Assembly (NCBI RefSeq): GCF_020297485.1
Contig: NZ_JAIWZC010000001.1
Span: 4,774,001-4,838,000, forward strand
Length of the DNA: 64,000 bases
Source: Enterocloster clostridioformis
Lineage (GTDB): Bacteria; Bacillota; Clostridia; Lachnospirales; Lachnospiraceae
Reading direction: 5' to 3'
How positions within the stretch are numbered: the stretch's first letter is position 1; each line of letters opens with the position of its first letter. Below the pieces are notes generated by a model. The model did no database searches, was not told the origin of the DNA, and was given only the letters and a program-made list of their open reading frames with translations. The position numbers and the translations under genes were made by a program. Below are positions 34,652 through 43,304 of the stretch, one piece after another.

Positions 34652-35161
34652 ATGAACATACTGTTTTTCCTGACTCCTAAAAGTGACGTGGCGTATATAA
34701 GCGAGGATGATACGTTAAGGCAGGCTTTGGAGAAAATGGAGCACCACAAGTATTCCGCGGTACCGATTGTCAGCAGGACAGGGCGCTATGTGGGGACGCT
34801 GACGGAAGGTGATCTGTTATGGGGAATCAAGAACCAGTTCAACCTGGATCTGAAAGGGGCTGAGAAGATACCTGTCACAGCCATACGCCGCCGGTGTGAC
34901 AACCGTCCGGTTAAGGCAGACGCAGATATGGAGGATCTGATCGGGAAGGCATTGAACCAGAATTTTGTTCCGGTACTGGATGATCAGAAGAGTTTCATTG
35001 GCATCATTACCAGAAAGGACATCATCAAGTATTTCTACCAGAAGTGCGAAAACGCCGGGGAACGTTCCAAGAAGTGTCGGGAACAGGGCGGAAAGGAACA
35101 TAAAAAGACGGACCTGTCCGCAGTGGTAAAGCTGCGCAGCCAGGAGGGAGTCCTGGTGTAG
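34652..35161 (+). CDS. CBS-domain protein
   Basis: 169 residues. Two CBS motifs (about 5-60 and 78-130): 'DVAYISEDDTLRQALEKMEH', 'YSAVPIVSRTGRYVGTLTEG' and 'FVPVLDDQKSFIGIITRKDI'. A Lys/Arg-rich C-terminal tail follows. Tandem CBS pairs bind adenosine nucleotides and usually sense energy state. It stands alone with its own AAAGGAG site before ATG 34652 and a terminator behind. Partner unknown. Confidence 0.8.
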   Translation: MNILFFLTPKSDVAYISEDDTLRQALEKMEHHKYSAVPIVSRTGRYVGTLTEGDLLWGIKNQFNLDLKGAEKIPVTAIRRRCDNRPVKADADMEDLIGKALNQNFVPVLDDQKSFIGIITRKDIIKYFYQKCENAGERSKKCREQGGKEHKKTDLSAVVKLRSQEGVLV

Positions 35162-35199
35162 CGGGATAGGCCGTCCGGCACAGTGAGGGCTGCGCGGTT

Positions 35200-35247
35200 A
35201 CAGGGAACCATGGAAAACGCCATACGGCGGGATGCATGGTTCCCTGT
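35200..35247 (+). terminator. Long inverted repeat after the CBS gene
   Basis: ACAGGGAACCATG 35200-35212 pairs perfectly with CATGGTTCCCTGT 35235-35247 and a smaller hairpin CGCC/GGCG (35219-35230) sits in the loop. The tail is TTAATATA rather than a T run, so it is a probable but weak terminator. Confidence 0.5.
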
Positions 35248-35362
35248 TAATATACAGATATGGGCCCTCTTTTGTTTTGTGCAGATGCTTCCGGTGTAAA
35301 AGCCGCAAACTGAAAACTCAGGTTAAATATGCACGAAAACAGCAGACAAACCCGGGAAAAGA

Positions 35363-35371
35363 TGGTATAAT
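35363..35371 (+). promoter_or_regulatory. Extended -10 promoter of the paaK-ior operon
   Basis: TGGTATAAT (35363-35371) is a consensus extended -10 element about 104 bp before ATG 35475. No good -35 box is seen 17 bp upstream. The remaining sequence 35248-35474 holds no convincing gene. Confidence 0.45.
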
Positions 35372-35474
35372 GTCGCCAGACAATATAATGCGCCAATGCG
35401 TTGTCACGTCAAAGCGAGTTAGTGCGGAAAACCAGACAGGATATACGGGTGCAGGGAAAGGGAGGTCAGACAAC

Positions 35475-36782
35475 ATGATTTGGGCAAAAGAGGAGACAAT
35501 GTCCAGGGCGGAGATTGAAGCGGTACAGCTGAGCCGCCTGAAAGACACGGTGAACCGGGTTTACGGGAAGGTACCGGCATACCGCGCCAAGATGGAGGAG
35601 GCAGGTGTAAGGCCGGAGCATATACAGACACTGAAGGATTTGCAGAAGCTTCCTTTTGTGACGAAACAGGATATGAGGGATAATTACCCCTATGGCCTGT
35701 TTGCGGTTCCAAGGAAGGAACTGCGCAGAATCCATGCGTCCAGCGGCACGACGGGAAAGCCCACTGTGGTGGGATATACGGAGAATGACCTGGAGGTGTG
35801 GAAGGAATGTGTGGCCCGCCTGGCCGTGGCAGGAGGCGCCTCGGACGAGGATGTGGCCCAGATTTGCTTTGGGTACGGCATGTTCACAGGCGCCTTGGGA
35901 CTTCACAATGGATTGGAGAAGGTAGGCGCCGCGGTGGTTCCGTCCTCTACCGGCAATACCCAGAAGCAGCTGATGTACATGAAGGATTTTGAGACCACCC
36001 TGCTGGTGGCCACCCCCTCCTATGCCATGCGCATTGCGGAGGTGGCCCTGGAAATGGGAATCAATCCCAGAAAGGATTTGAAGGTAAAGACGCTTGTACT
36101 GGGCAGCGAGCTGATGACAGAGGCCATGAGAAACGAGCTCTACAAGGTATGGGGAGAGGATGTAAACCTGACCCAGAATTACGGCATGAGCGAGCTGATG
36201 GGGCCCGGCGTGTCGGGAGAATGCCTTAAGCTTAACGGAATGCATATCAATGAGGACCATTTTATTGCGGAGATAATAGATTCCGCTACAGGGGAAGTGC
36301 TTCCTCCCGGAGAAAAGGGAGAGCTGGTTATCACCTGCATTTCCAAGGAGGCGCTGCCTCTCATCCGCTACCGTACCAGGGATATTACCAGGCTTATGTA
36401 TGAGCCGTGTCCCTGCGGCCGCACCACGGCCAGGATGGAGAACCTGTCAGGACGTACGGATGATATGTTAAAGATTCGCGGCGTCAACGTATTCCCCAGC
36501 CAGATTGAGGAAGTGCTGATTAATACAGAGGGAATCGGACCTAACTATGAAATCGTGGTGGACAGGAAGAACCATTCCGACATACTGATTATCAAGGTTG
36601 AGGTGGAAGCTGAGAGCATGATGGACTCCTATGCTGCATTGGAGCGGCTGGAAAACACATTGAAGGATAAGATGCGCCTGATGCTTGGTCTGGATGCCAA
36701 GATCCAACTGGTTTCCCCCAATACCCTTCAGCGGTTTGAGGGAAAGGCAAAGAGGGTCACGGACCTGCGAAAGGAAGCCTGA
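35475..36782 (+). CDS. paaK: Phenylacetate-CoA ligase (first copy)
   Basis: 435 residues from ATG 35475 (GGGAGGTCAG upstream). Adenylate-forming CoA ligase: phosphate loop '[16 protein letters not shown]', 'LVLGSELMTEAMRNELYKVW', 'NYGMSELMGPGVSGEC', 'PLIRYRTRDITRL' and the C-terminal '[20 protein letters not shown]'. It converts aryl-acetates to CoA thioesters with ATP, or in reverse yields ATP. Placement beside indolepyruvate:ferredoxin oxidoreductase suggests aromatic amino acid fermentation: the aryl-acetyl-CoA made by IOR could be turned into aryl-acetate with ATP gain (inference). Confidence 0.9.
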   Translation: MIWAKEETMSRAEIEAVQLSRLKDTVNRVYGKVPAYRAKMEEAGVRPEHIQTLKDLQKLPFVTKQDMRDNYPYGLFAVPRKELRRIHASSGTTGKPTVVGYTENDLEVWKECVARLAVAGGASDEDVAQICFGYGMFTGALGLHNGLEKVGAAVVPSSTGNTQKQLMYMKDFETTLLVATPSYAMRIAEVALEMGINPRKDLKVKTLVLGSELMTEAMRNELYKVWGEDVNLTQNYGMSELMGPGVSGECLKLNGMHINEDHFIAEIIDSATGEVLPPGEKGELVITCISKEALPLIRYRTRDITRLMYEPCPCGRTTARMENLSGRTDDMLKIRGVNVFPSQIEEVLINTEGIGPNYEIVVDRKNHSDILIIKVEVEAESMMDSYAALERLENTLKDKMRLMLGLDAKIQLVSPNTLQRFEGKAKRVTDLRKEA

Positions 36783-36848
36783 TGAGGCACCGGGACAGTC
36801 TTTATGGAGTCCGGTACGGTTAATACATACTGAAAGGAAGGAAGAAAC

Positions 36849-38597
36849 GTGTCAGAGAAAAGAATATTACTTGGCAATGAAGCCATAGCAAGAGGTGCCT
36901 ATGAGGCAGGAGTAAAGGTATCCGCCGCCTACCCGGGCACCCCCAGTACGGAGGTCAGCGAGTCACTGGTCCAGTACGATGAGATTTACGCGGAGTGGGC
37001 TCCCAATGAGAAGGTGGCCACAGAGGTGGCTATCGGTGCATCCATAGCAGGCGTGCGTTCCATGTGCGTCATGAAGCATGTGGGTATAAATGTGGCTGCG
37101 GATCCGCTTTATACGGCGGCATACACCGGCGTCCGGGGAGGACTGGTGCTGGTGGTGGCTGATGATCCGGGCATGTACAGTTCCCAGAACGAGCAGGACA
37201 GCCGTATGGTGGCCAGGGCTGCTATGGTCCCCATTGTGGAACCGTCCGACAGTGCCGAGGCCAAGGAATTTATGAAATATGCCTATGACCTCAGTGAGAA
37301 ATACGATACCCCTGTTATCCTGCGCAGTACCACCCGTCTGTCCCATTCCCAGGGGCTGGTGGAACTGGAGGAGAGGGCCGAGCCCTTTGACATCCCCTAT
37401 GAGAGGGATATGGCCAAATATGTCATGATGCCCGGCAATGCCATCAAACGCCATGTGGTGGTGGAAGCGCGCATGAAACAGATGGCTGAGGATGCCAACA
37501 GCTTTCCCGTCAACCGGGTGGAATACAATGATTTGTCCGTGGGCTTTATTACCAACGGCATTGCGTACCAGTATGTGAAGGAAGCCATGCCCCAGGCATC
37601 CGTCCTAAAGCTGGGGCTTCTCAATCCCCTTCCAAGGAAGCTTATAGAGGAATTTGCGTCTAAGGTGGATAAGCTTTACATATTTGAGGAGCTGGAGCCC
37701 GTAGTGGAGGAACAGGTTAAGTCCTGGGGCATTAAGAAGGCAGTGGGCAAGGAAATATTCACGGTCCAGGGAGAATACAGCGCAAATCTGATTAGGGAGC
37801 GCGTGCTGGGTCAGGCGTCACAGGTGGATAAGGCGGCCCAGGTTCCCGCAAGACCTCCCATACTGTGTCCGGGATGTCCGCACAGAAGCGTATACGCTGT
37901 GCTTAACAAGCTGAAGATACATGCTGCCGGAGATATCGGCTGCTATACGCTGGGAGCAGTGGCGCCCTTAAGCGTTATCGACACCACGATCTGCATGGGA
38001 GCCAGTATCAGCACTCTCCACGGCATGGAGAAGGCAAAGGGAAGAGAGTATATTAAGAACTGGGTGGCTGTAATCGGTGATTCCACCTTCATGCACACAG
38101 GCATCAATTCTCTCATGAACATGGTCTATAACCAGGCCGCCGGAACAGTGGTCATCCTGGATAATTCCACCACGGGAATGACGGGACATCAGGACCATGC
38201 CGCTACCGGCAAGACCCTTAAGGGGCAGGTGGTTCCTGCCATCAATATTTACGGTCTGTGCAAATCGCTGGGCATTGAGCATGTCTGTGAGGTGGACGCC
38301 TTTGACCAGGCGGAGCTGGAGCGGGTAATCAAAGAGGAAGTGGCAAGGGATGCTGTATCCGTCATCATCACCAAGGCGCCCTGCGCCCTGCTTAAGGGAA
38401 TCAAATTCCCCAACAAGTGCAGGCCGCTGCCGGAAAAATGTAAGAAATGCGGAGCGTGCTTAAGGCCGGGCTGTCCTGCCCTTACAAAGAATGAGGACGG
38501 CACCATATCCATTGACGAGACCATGTGCAATGGCTGCGGATTGTGTAAACAGCTTTGTAAATTTGACGCGATCAATCTGGTAAAGGCGGGTGAATAA
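36849..38597 (+). CDS. iorA: Indolepyruvate:ferredoxin oxidoreductase, alpha subunit
   Basis: 582 residues, start GTG 36849 (GAAAGGAAGG upstream). TPP-dependent 2-oxoacid oxidoreductase: N-terminal pyrimidine-binding domain ('VSAAYPGTPSTEVSESLVQY'), central domain, TPP pyrophosphate site ('AGDIGCYTLGAVAPLSVIDT', 'IGDSTFMHTGINSLMNMVYN'), and two C-terminal [4Fe-4S] clusters ('CKKCGACLRPGCP', 'CNGCGLCKQLCKF'). Oxidises aryl-pyruvates from Trp, Phe and Tyr transamination to aryl-acetyl-CoA, reducing ferredoxin, which can feed the hydrogenases in this window. Its stop nearly touches iorB. Confidence 0.93.
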   Translation: MSEKRILLGNEAIARGAYEAGVKVSAAYPGTPSTEVSESLVQYDEIYAEWAPNEKVATEVAIGASIAGVRSMCVMKHVGINVAADPLYTAAYTGVRGGLVLVVADDPGMYSSQNEQDSRMVARAAMVPIVEPSDSAEAKEFMKYAYDLSEKYDTPVILRSTTRLSHSQGLVELEERAEPFDIPYERDMAKYVMMPGNAIKRHVVVEARMKQMAEDANSFPVNRVEYNDLSVGFITNGIAYQYVKEAMPQASVLKLGLLNPLPRKLIEEFASKVDKLYIFEELEPVVEEQVKSWGIKKAVGKEIFTVQGEYSANLIRERVLGQASQVDKAAQVPARPPILCPGCPHRSVYAVLNKLKIHAAGDIGCYTLGAVAPLSVIDTTICMGASISTLHGMEKAKGREYIKNWVAVIGDSTFMHTGINSLMNMVYNQAAGTVVILDNSTTGMTGHQDHAATGKTLKGQVVPAINIYGLCKSLGIEHVCEVDAFDQAELERVIKEEVARDAVSVIITKAPCALLKGIKFPNKCRPLPEKCKKCGACLRPGCPALTKNEDGTISIDETMCNGCGLCKQLCKFDAINLVKAGE

Positions 38598-38598
38598 A

Positions 38599-39174
38599 AT
38601 GACATCAAAGAATATTATGATAGTAGGCGTAGGCGGCCAGGGAACCCTTCTTACCAGCCGCATACTTGGAAAGCTTGCAATCGGCGCGGGCTATGACGTG
38701 AAGCTGTCCGAGGTGCACGGCATGGCCCAGCGCGGCGGCAGTGTGGTAACCTTTGTGAGATATGGAGAAAAGGTGGCGGAACCCATTGTGGAGGAAGGCC
38801 AGGCAGACGTGCTGATTGCCTTTGAGCGTCTGGAGGCGCTGCGGTATCTGCATTTCCTCAAAAAGGACGGCGTGATCATTGTCAATGACTGGCGCATTGA
38901 CCCCATCACAGTGGTGACGGGGATGGCTGAATATCCGGAAGGAATCATTGACCGGTTAAAGGAAGCGCGCAGGACCATTGTGGTGGAGGCCACGGAGGAA
39001 GCGAAAAAGATGGGCGCGCCCAAGGCATTTAACGTCATTGTCCTGGGAGCTGCTGCAAAGCATATGGGATTTGAAAAGGAAGACTGGCTGAAGGTGATTG
39101 AGACAACGGTTCCGCCTAAGACGGTGGAAATTAATAAAAAGGCATTTGAGACCGGTTACGCGCTTTCTGTCTAG
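38599..39174 (+). CDS. iorB: Indolepyruvate:ferredoxin oxidoreductase, beta subunit
   Basis: 191 residues from ATG 38599, directly after the iorA TGA. Gamma-type domain of 2-oxoacid oxidoreductases: 'IMIVGVGGQGTLLTSRILGK', 'LSEVHGMAQRGGSVVTFVRY', 'PKAFNVIVLGAAAKHMGFEK'. Forms the active heterodimer with IorA. An in-frame GTG three codons earlier overlaps the iorA stop; I prefer ATG. Confidence 0.92.
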   Translation: MTSKNIMIVGVGGQGTLLTSRILGKLAIGAGYDVKLSEVHGMAQRGGSVVTFVRYGEKVAEPIVEEGQADVLIAFERLEALRYLHFLKKDGVIIVNDWRIDPITVVTGMAEYPEGIIDRLKEARRTIVVEATEEAKKMGAPKAFNVIVLGAAAKHMGFEKEDWLKVIETTVPPKTVEINKKAFETGYALSV

Positions 39175-39267
39175 ACGGACAAAAGCCGGCGGTAAAACGG
39201 AAAATGGACTGTAAGCAGATAAAGGATGTAAATTATATCATGTGAGAGTTGGAGGGGTTACAGGCAA

Positions 39268-40566
39268 ATGATATGGAATGAGACTAAGGAGTGCATGAGC
39301 AGGGATGAGATGACCAATCTGCAGAGCGCAAGGCTGAGAAAATTAGTTGACAGAGTGTACCACAGTGTGGAGTATTACCGCAAGAAAATGCAGGCAGTGG
39401 GATTGGAGCCGGGAGATATCCGGGGAATCGAGGATCTGGAAAAGCTTCCATTTACCACAAAGGACGATTTGAGAGACACATACCCCTTCGGCATGTTTGC
39501 GGTGCCCAATTCCCAGATTACCCGCATCCACGCGTCCAGCGGCACCACCGGAAAGGCCACGGTGGTGGGATATACACGCAAGGACATCGACGTGTGGAGC
39601 GAGTGCGTGGCCCGGTGCATTACCATGGCCGGACTGGGAAGCAATGACATCATCCAGGTGGCTTACGGGTACGGTCTGTTTACCGGAGGCCTGGGAGCCC
39701 ATTACGGTGCAGAGGAGATGGGAGCCACCGTGGTCCCCATGTCCACAGGCAACACCAAGAAGCTGATCACCATGATGGTGGATTTCGGGGTGACAGGAAT
39801 CATGTGTACGCCCTCCTACCTTCTTCATATTGCGGAAACCATTGAGGAGATGGGGGTCAAGGACAAGATTAAGCTGAAGGCATCCATCAACGGAGCAGAG
39901 CCGTGGACTGAGAAAATGAGAACCCAGATAGAGCGTCAGCTGGGAATCCACGCTCACGATATCTACGGCCTCAGCGAGATCATGGGACCGGGCGTTGCCA
40001 CGGACTGCCAGTTCCATGAGGGGCTCCATATTCATGAGGACCATTTCCTGCCGGAGATCGTGGATCAGAATACATTGAAGCCATTGAGGGACGGCATGAC
40101 CGGTGAACTGGTTATTTCCACCCTGACTAAGGAGGGACTGCCTTTAATACGTTACCGCACAAAGGATTTGACCAGCCTTGACCACAGTACCTGCCAGTGT
40201 GGAAGGACCACAGCCAGGATTGCCAGATTCACAGGAAGGACAGATGACATGCTGATTATCCGGGGCGTCAACGTATTCCCGTCCCAGATAGAGTCTGCAC
40301 TGCTGGAAATGGGCGGCACCACGCCTCATTATCTGTTGATTGTGGACCGTGTGAACAATCTGGACACCTTAGAGGTGCAGGTGGAAGTGGAGGAGCGGTT
40401 CTTCTCAGATGAAATCCGGGAGCTGGAGAATCTGACAGGAAAGATCGCCTATATGATTCAGCAGGCCATAGGTCTGGCGGTAAAGGTAAAGCTGGTGGAG
40501 CCAAAGAGCATTGAGCGGAGCATGGGTAAGACGAAGCATGTGATTGACAAGAGAAATCTGAATTAA
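39268..40566 (+). CDS. paaK: Phenylacetate-CoA ligase (second copy)
   Basis: 432 residues, start ATG 39268 after TTGGAGGGG. Same architecture as the copy at 35475: '[20 protein letters not shown]', '[16 protein letters not shown]', '[18 protein letters not shown]', '[20 protein letters not shown]'. The two copies are clearly diverged, so they probably accept different aryl acids (phenyl-, hydroxyphenyl- or indole-acetate). It closes the IOR module together with the following ACT protein. Confidence 0.9.
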   Translation: MIWNETKECMSRDEMTNLQSARLRKLVDRVYHSVEYYRKKMQAVGLEPGDIRGIEDLEKLPFTTKDDLRDTYPFGMFAVPNSQITRIHASSGTTGKATVVGYTRKDIDVWSECVARCITMAGLGSNDIIQVAYGYGLFTGGLGAHYGAEEMGATVVPMSTGNTKKLITMMVDFGVTGIMCTPSYLLHIAETIEEMGVKDKIKLKASINGAEPWTEKMRTQIERQLGIHAHDIYGLSEIMGPGVATDCQFHEGLHIHEDHFLPEIVDQNTLKPLRDGMTGELVISTLTKEGLPLIRYRTKDLTSLDHSTCQCGRTTARIARFTGRTDDMLIIRGVNVFPSQIESALLEMGGTTPHYLLIVDRVNNLDTLEVQVEVEERFFSDEIRELENLTGKIAYMIQQAIGLAVKVKLVEPKSIERSMGKTKHVIDKRNLN

Positions 40567-40585
40567 GAAAGGGCGGGGTATAAAA

Positions 40586-41008
40586 ATGTTTGTAAAACAA
40601 TTATCTGTATTCATAGAAAACCGTGAAGGCAGACTGGAACAGGTTACAGAAGTACTGAAGGAGCAGGATATCAATATACTGTCCCTCAGCATGGCAGATA
40701 CCACGGAGTACGGTATGCTGAGAATGATTGTGTCTGATCCGGATAAGGCAAAGGCGGCGCTGAGGGAAAAAGGATTTTCAGCCATGCTGACCGATGTGCT
40801 GGCAGTAAAACTGGAGGATCAGGTGGGCGAACTCCACAAGATGACCCACATCCTCTGCAGCCAGGGGCTGAATATCGAGTACATGTACGCATTGGCTTCC
40901 GCTAACCGCAGGGCAATGATTGTGAAGGCGTCTGACGGAGAGACAGCTGCCAGGGCAGTGACAGACGGCGGATTGGTGCTGTACAGCAATGAGGAAATGT
41001 GCTGGTAA
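40586..41008 (+). CDS. Tandem ACT-domain protein
   Basis: 140 residues with two ACT repeats (about 1-65 and 70-135): 'KQLSVFIENREGRLEQVTEV', 'DINILSLSMADTTEYGMLRM' and 'DQVGELHKMTHILCSQGLNI'. ACT domains bind amino acids. Such small proteins commonly follow paaK/ior genes and probably sense aromatic amino acids or modulate the pathway. Start ATG 40586, 19 bp after paaK. Last gene of the operon before a terminator. Confidence 0.85.
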   Translation: MFVKQLSVFIENREGRLEQVTEVLKEQDINILSLSMADTTEYGMLRMIVSDPDKAKAALREKGFSAMLTDVLAVKLEDQVGELHKMTHILCSQGLNIEYMYALASANRRAMIVKASDGETAARAVTDGGLVLYSNEEMCW

Positions 41009-41075
41009 TTTGCCGGTAGTGTGCCGGTAGTTTGGCATGACAGGGCTATAAGAAACAGTGAGTGAAAGGTAAGAT

Positions 41076-41121
41076 AAAGGTGCCGCGGAATCATCTGAGA
41101 TGATGATTGAGCGGCACCTTT
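41076..41121 (+). terminator. Terminator of the paaK-ior operon
   Basis: AAAGGTGCCGC 41076-41086 pairs perfectly with GCGGCACCTTT 41111-41121, with an inner TCATC/GATGA hairpin at 41091-41103. Confidence 0.7.
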
Positions 41122-41407
41122 GCGTTATGGCTGTCAGATACCCCGGAAAGAGGACCTGGCAGGTTTGGAGAGAGGGACCAGCATGTGCGGGCGTAATTCC
41201 TTCGGGTCATGGGTGACGGACAAGAGTCTGTCCTGGTGCTTCACTGCCTTTAAGACAGCAGCGGTAGCCTTCACCTTCTCCAGTATTTCTCCCTCCTCCC
41301 AGAATATTCAGGGAGTAGGAGGTGTTGCACCGGGTATTGATTTCAGTATGTCCGATGCAGGTGACGATTCTGGTATAAAATCTGCCGCTTTACAGTCCTT
41401 TTCATCC
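41122..41407 (-). pseudogene. Possible decayed coding remnant
   Basis: No intact gene. Read on the minus strand, 41130-41400 gives protein-like pieces in shifted frames, e.g. 'ILEKVKATAAVLKAVKHQDR' then 'LLSVTHDPKELRPHMLVPLS', with stop codons between blocks. This suggests an old pseudogene of unknown family. I would not call any plus-strand frame here. Confidence 0.3.
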
Positions 41408-41664
41408 TCATAGATAATAGTTCCCCATACGAATAACACCCCACACCGTCAGAATGATTAAGTAAAGCAGGGCCGGTTTCCAGATGGATTCTAAATGCTT
41501 AAACAAGTGTAAGACCATAAAGATATACTGAAGAGTAAACATAAAAATAATCAATAATGCTCCCAAAAGCCGTTGTTTAAGCGCGTTTCTTCCCATAGCC
41601 GGATTTAAATGTCGTTCATGGCGGTCAACCGCCTTCCAGTAGTGGGTATGTCTTTTTTGACCAT
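41408..41664 (-). pseudogene. Small membrane protein with a homopolymer frameshift
   Basis: The readable 62-residue frame ('MGRNALKQRLLGALLIIFMF', two hydrophobic segments near 9-29 and 40-56) has no ribosome-binding site. Upstream on the minus strand a perfect GGGAGG (41671-41676) precedes ATG at 41664, giving MVKK and then, one register away, 'RHTHYWKAVDRHERHLNPAM' continuing into the membrane part. One extra A in the A6 run (T6 at 41653-41658 on the plus strand) would join them into an 85-residue protein. Family unknown. Confidence 0.5.
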
Positions 41665-41686
41665 AAGTTGCCTCCCGGTGTCATGA

Positions 41687-42085
41687 CTATCCTTTGGAGA
41701 AACCGCTGGCTGTCACATGGGCCACCTCATTGCCCAGGTCATCCTTCACCTCCACCAGATAGTAGCAGGTGCTCCGTCCTTCCTTTACTTTTCTGGCTTC
41801 AGCTATGAGGCGTGTGCCTCTGGCAACACCCAGGTAGGTGATTTGGGATGTGGTTGAGACGTGTAGGGGTTTGTTCCAGTTGGAAGCAACTGCAAAGGCA
41901 AAATCAGCCAGAGTAAAGATGGCGCCTCCCATGACCGTGCCCGCTGCGTTGAGATGGTGCGGTTGTATTTCCAACCAACATTTTGCATATCCCTCTTCCA
42001 CCTGCTCAATGACCGCACCGTTATCCGTGGCAAAACGATCGTTGGAAAAGATCTTTTGTATTTGTTCCAGTTTCTGCTCATCCAT
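41687..42085 (-). CDS. PaaI-family hotdog thioesterase
   Basis: 132 residues, start ATG 42085 with AGGAGG upstream. Hotdog fold: 'HHLNAAGTVMGGAIFTLADF' is the PaaI-type active-site helix region, followed by 'VSTTSQITYLGVARGTRLIA' and 'YYLVEVKDDLGNEVAHVTAS'. PaaI enzymes release CoA from aryl-acetyl or hydroxylated aryl-CoA thioesters, which fits the nearby paaK/ior genes, although it is transcribed in the opposite direction. Confidence 0.85.
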   Translation of the reverse strand: MDEQKLEQIQKIFSNDRFATDNGAVIEQVEEGYAKCWLEIQPHHLNAAGTVMGGAIFTLADFAFAVASNWNKPLHVSTTSQITYLGVARGTRLIAEARKVKEGRSTCYYLVEVKDDLGNEVAHVTASGFSKG

Positions 42086-42250
42086 ATGGGGGACCTCCTG
42101 TGGTTATATGTATGAATTGATAATAAATATATGCCAACTATATACCAGAAAAAGGAAGATTGTCAATGGTTGTCTGTTATGCAGGCGGGAATGTGAGGAG
42201 AAAAGATGTCAAATGATATTGAAAAGAGGTTGAAAGGAGAGCAGGTGCAT

Positions 42251-42279
42251 AAAACAGGGCCTCGTGGGGAGGCCCTGTT
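42251..42279 (-). terminator. Terminator of the Cys/Gly-rich gene
   Basis: AACAGGGCCTC (42253-42263) and GAGGCCCTGTT (42269-42279) form an 11-bp stem with 5-base loop. Read leftward it ends in TTTTATG. It lies 29 bp past the minus-strand stop at 42308. Confidence 0.7.
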
Positions 42280-42307
42280 CTGCATGACTGCTGTTTATCA
42301 ATTTATA

Positions 42308-42778
42308 TTAGCTGTTGCCGCCGCAGCCGCTTTCGGCGATAGCTGGTCCGGGTCCTCCGGCTGTACGGGGGGTAGGGCGGCCGCCGCATCCTGGATTGCC
42401 CCAGGTTGCGTCGTTGAAGCCTTCCCAATAGCCATTGCGGAAGCCTTCCCTATATGCCTGGCGCCTGGCGCCCGTACAGATATCATGTCCGCCGCCGCTG
42501 TTGCCGCCGCTGCATCCGCAATCACAGCCGCAACCGCTGTTGCCGCCGCATCCGCAGCCGCAGCCGCAACCGCTGTTGCCGCCGCATCCGCAGCCGCATC
42601 CGCAGCCGCTGTTGCCGCCGCATCCGCAGCCGCAACCGCTGTTGCCGCCGCTGCAGCCACATCCACAGCCGCATCCACTGTTATTGCCGCATCCGCATCC
42701 ACTGTTGTTGCCACAGCCACAGCCACATCCACAATTACAACGATTCCATCCACATCTACAAATTCTAAAGCAACACAT
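42308..42778 (-). CDS. Cysteine/glycine-rich repeat protein, probable spore-surface component
   Basis: 156 residues with 33 cysteines. After 'MCCFRICRCGWNRCNCG' come about seven blocks of alternating Cys-Gly (GCGCGCG) separated by GNNS or GGNS, then a non-repetitive tail 'RRQAYREGFRNGYWEGFNDA' and a Gly/Pro-rich end. AAGGAGAG precedes ATG 42778. The Cys-rich frame is chosen over Ala-rich and Pro-rich alternatives because only it has a start with a ribosome site and a terminator. It is divergent from cotJABC with a matching late-sporulation promoter motif, so a disulfide-linked or metal-binding coat role is inferred. No family recognised. Confidence 0.65.
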   Translation of the reverse strand: MCCFRICRCGWNRCNCGCGCGCGNNSGCGCGNNSGCGCGCGCSGGNSGCGCGCGGNSGCGCGCGCGGNSGCGCGCGCGGNSGCGCDCGCSGGNSGGGHDICTGARRQAYREGFRNGYWEGFNDATWGNPGCGGRPTPRTAGGPGPAIAESGCGGNS

Positions 42779-42812
42779 ATATTGTACTCTCCTTTTTTGT
42801 TGGTTTGTACTA

Positions 42813-42896
42813 TATCATATGGGACGCTCAGACAAAGTGTGAGTGATTGTCTCAATGTATTTTATTGTCACCCGTTGTTTTTCTCCTCATAAACTA
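42813..42896. promoter_or_regulatory. Divergent pair of sporulation-type -10 motifs
   Basis: Facing left, CATATGATATAG (minus strand of 42810-42821); facing right, CATAAACTATAG (42888-42899). Both fit CATAnnnTA, the -10 pattern of SigK (similar to SigE). Positions suit the Cys-rich gene and cotJA. The -35 sides are not clear. Confidence 0.5.
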
Positions 42897-42932
42897 TAGT
42901 AGAAAAAGATAAATGGAAGGAGTATCCAACCT

Positions 42933-43304
42933 ATGGATTCTTATACAGATGTAAGCACCCAGTGCTGCGGCCGCGGGCGTATGTCATGCGGTACATCGTT
43001 TGGAAATGGATGCGGTTCTTATACAAGTCCGGATTATCCGGATATGAACGCATTTCCATGGGACTCATGGGGAAGCTATCCTGAGCTTTCCTATCCTACC
43101 CCTGCAGCCCCGGCCACTCAGCCAGCCAATATGTCATGTCCCTCTACTGAAGGAGGCGTGCTGGAGCAGCAGTTTCCGGTAGCCATGGCTTATGTGCCGT
43201 GGCAGCAGTGGCAGACCACCTATGCCCCTGAGAGGGGCCTTGTCCAAGGAACTATTTTCCCTGATCTGGATTTACAATTTAATTACGGGAGGTGCGGAAG
43301 ATGA
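42933..43304 (+). CDS. cotJA: Spore coat protein CotJA
   Basis: 123 residues, start ATG 42933 after GGAAGGAG. Family part is C-terminal: 'EQQFPVAMAYVPWQQWQTTY' then 'APERGLVQGTIFPDLDLQF'. The N-terminal half is longer than in Bacillus CotJA and contains several Cys ('TQCCGRGRMSCG'), like the divergent Cys-rich neighbour. Expressed in the mother cell during sporulation in known species; incorporated in the coat with CotJC. Confidence 0.88.
   Translation: MDSYTDVSTQCCGRGRMSCGTSFGNGCGSYTSPDYPDMNAFPWDSWGSYPELSYPTPAAPATQPANMSCPSTEGGVLEQQFPVAMAYVPWQQWQTTYAPERGLVQGTIFPDLDLQFNYGRCGR

Noticed and set aside
42206-42892. Long plus-strand Ala-rich frame (228 codons) and two Pro/Arg-rich frames over the Cys/Gly-rich gene
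   Set aside because: They are products of the GCCGCA-type repeat read in other frames; only the minus-strand Cys-rich frame has a ribosome site, promoter motif and terminator.
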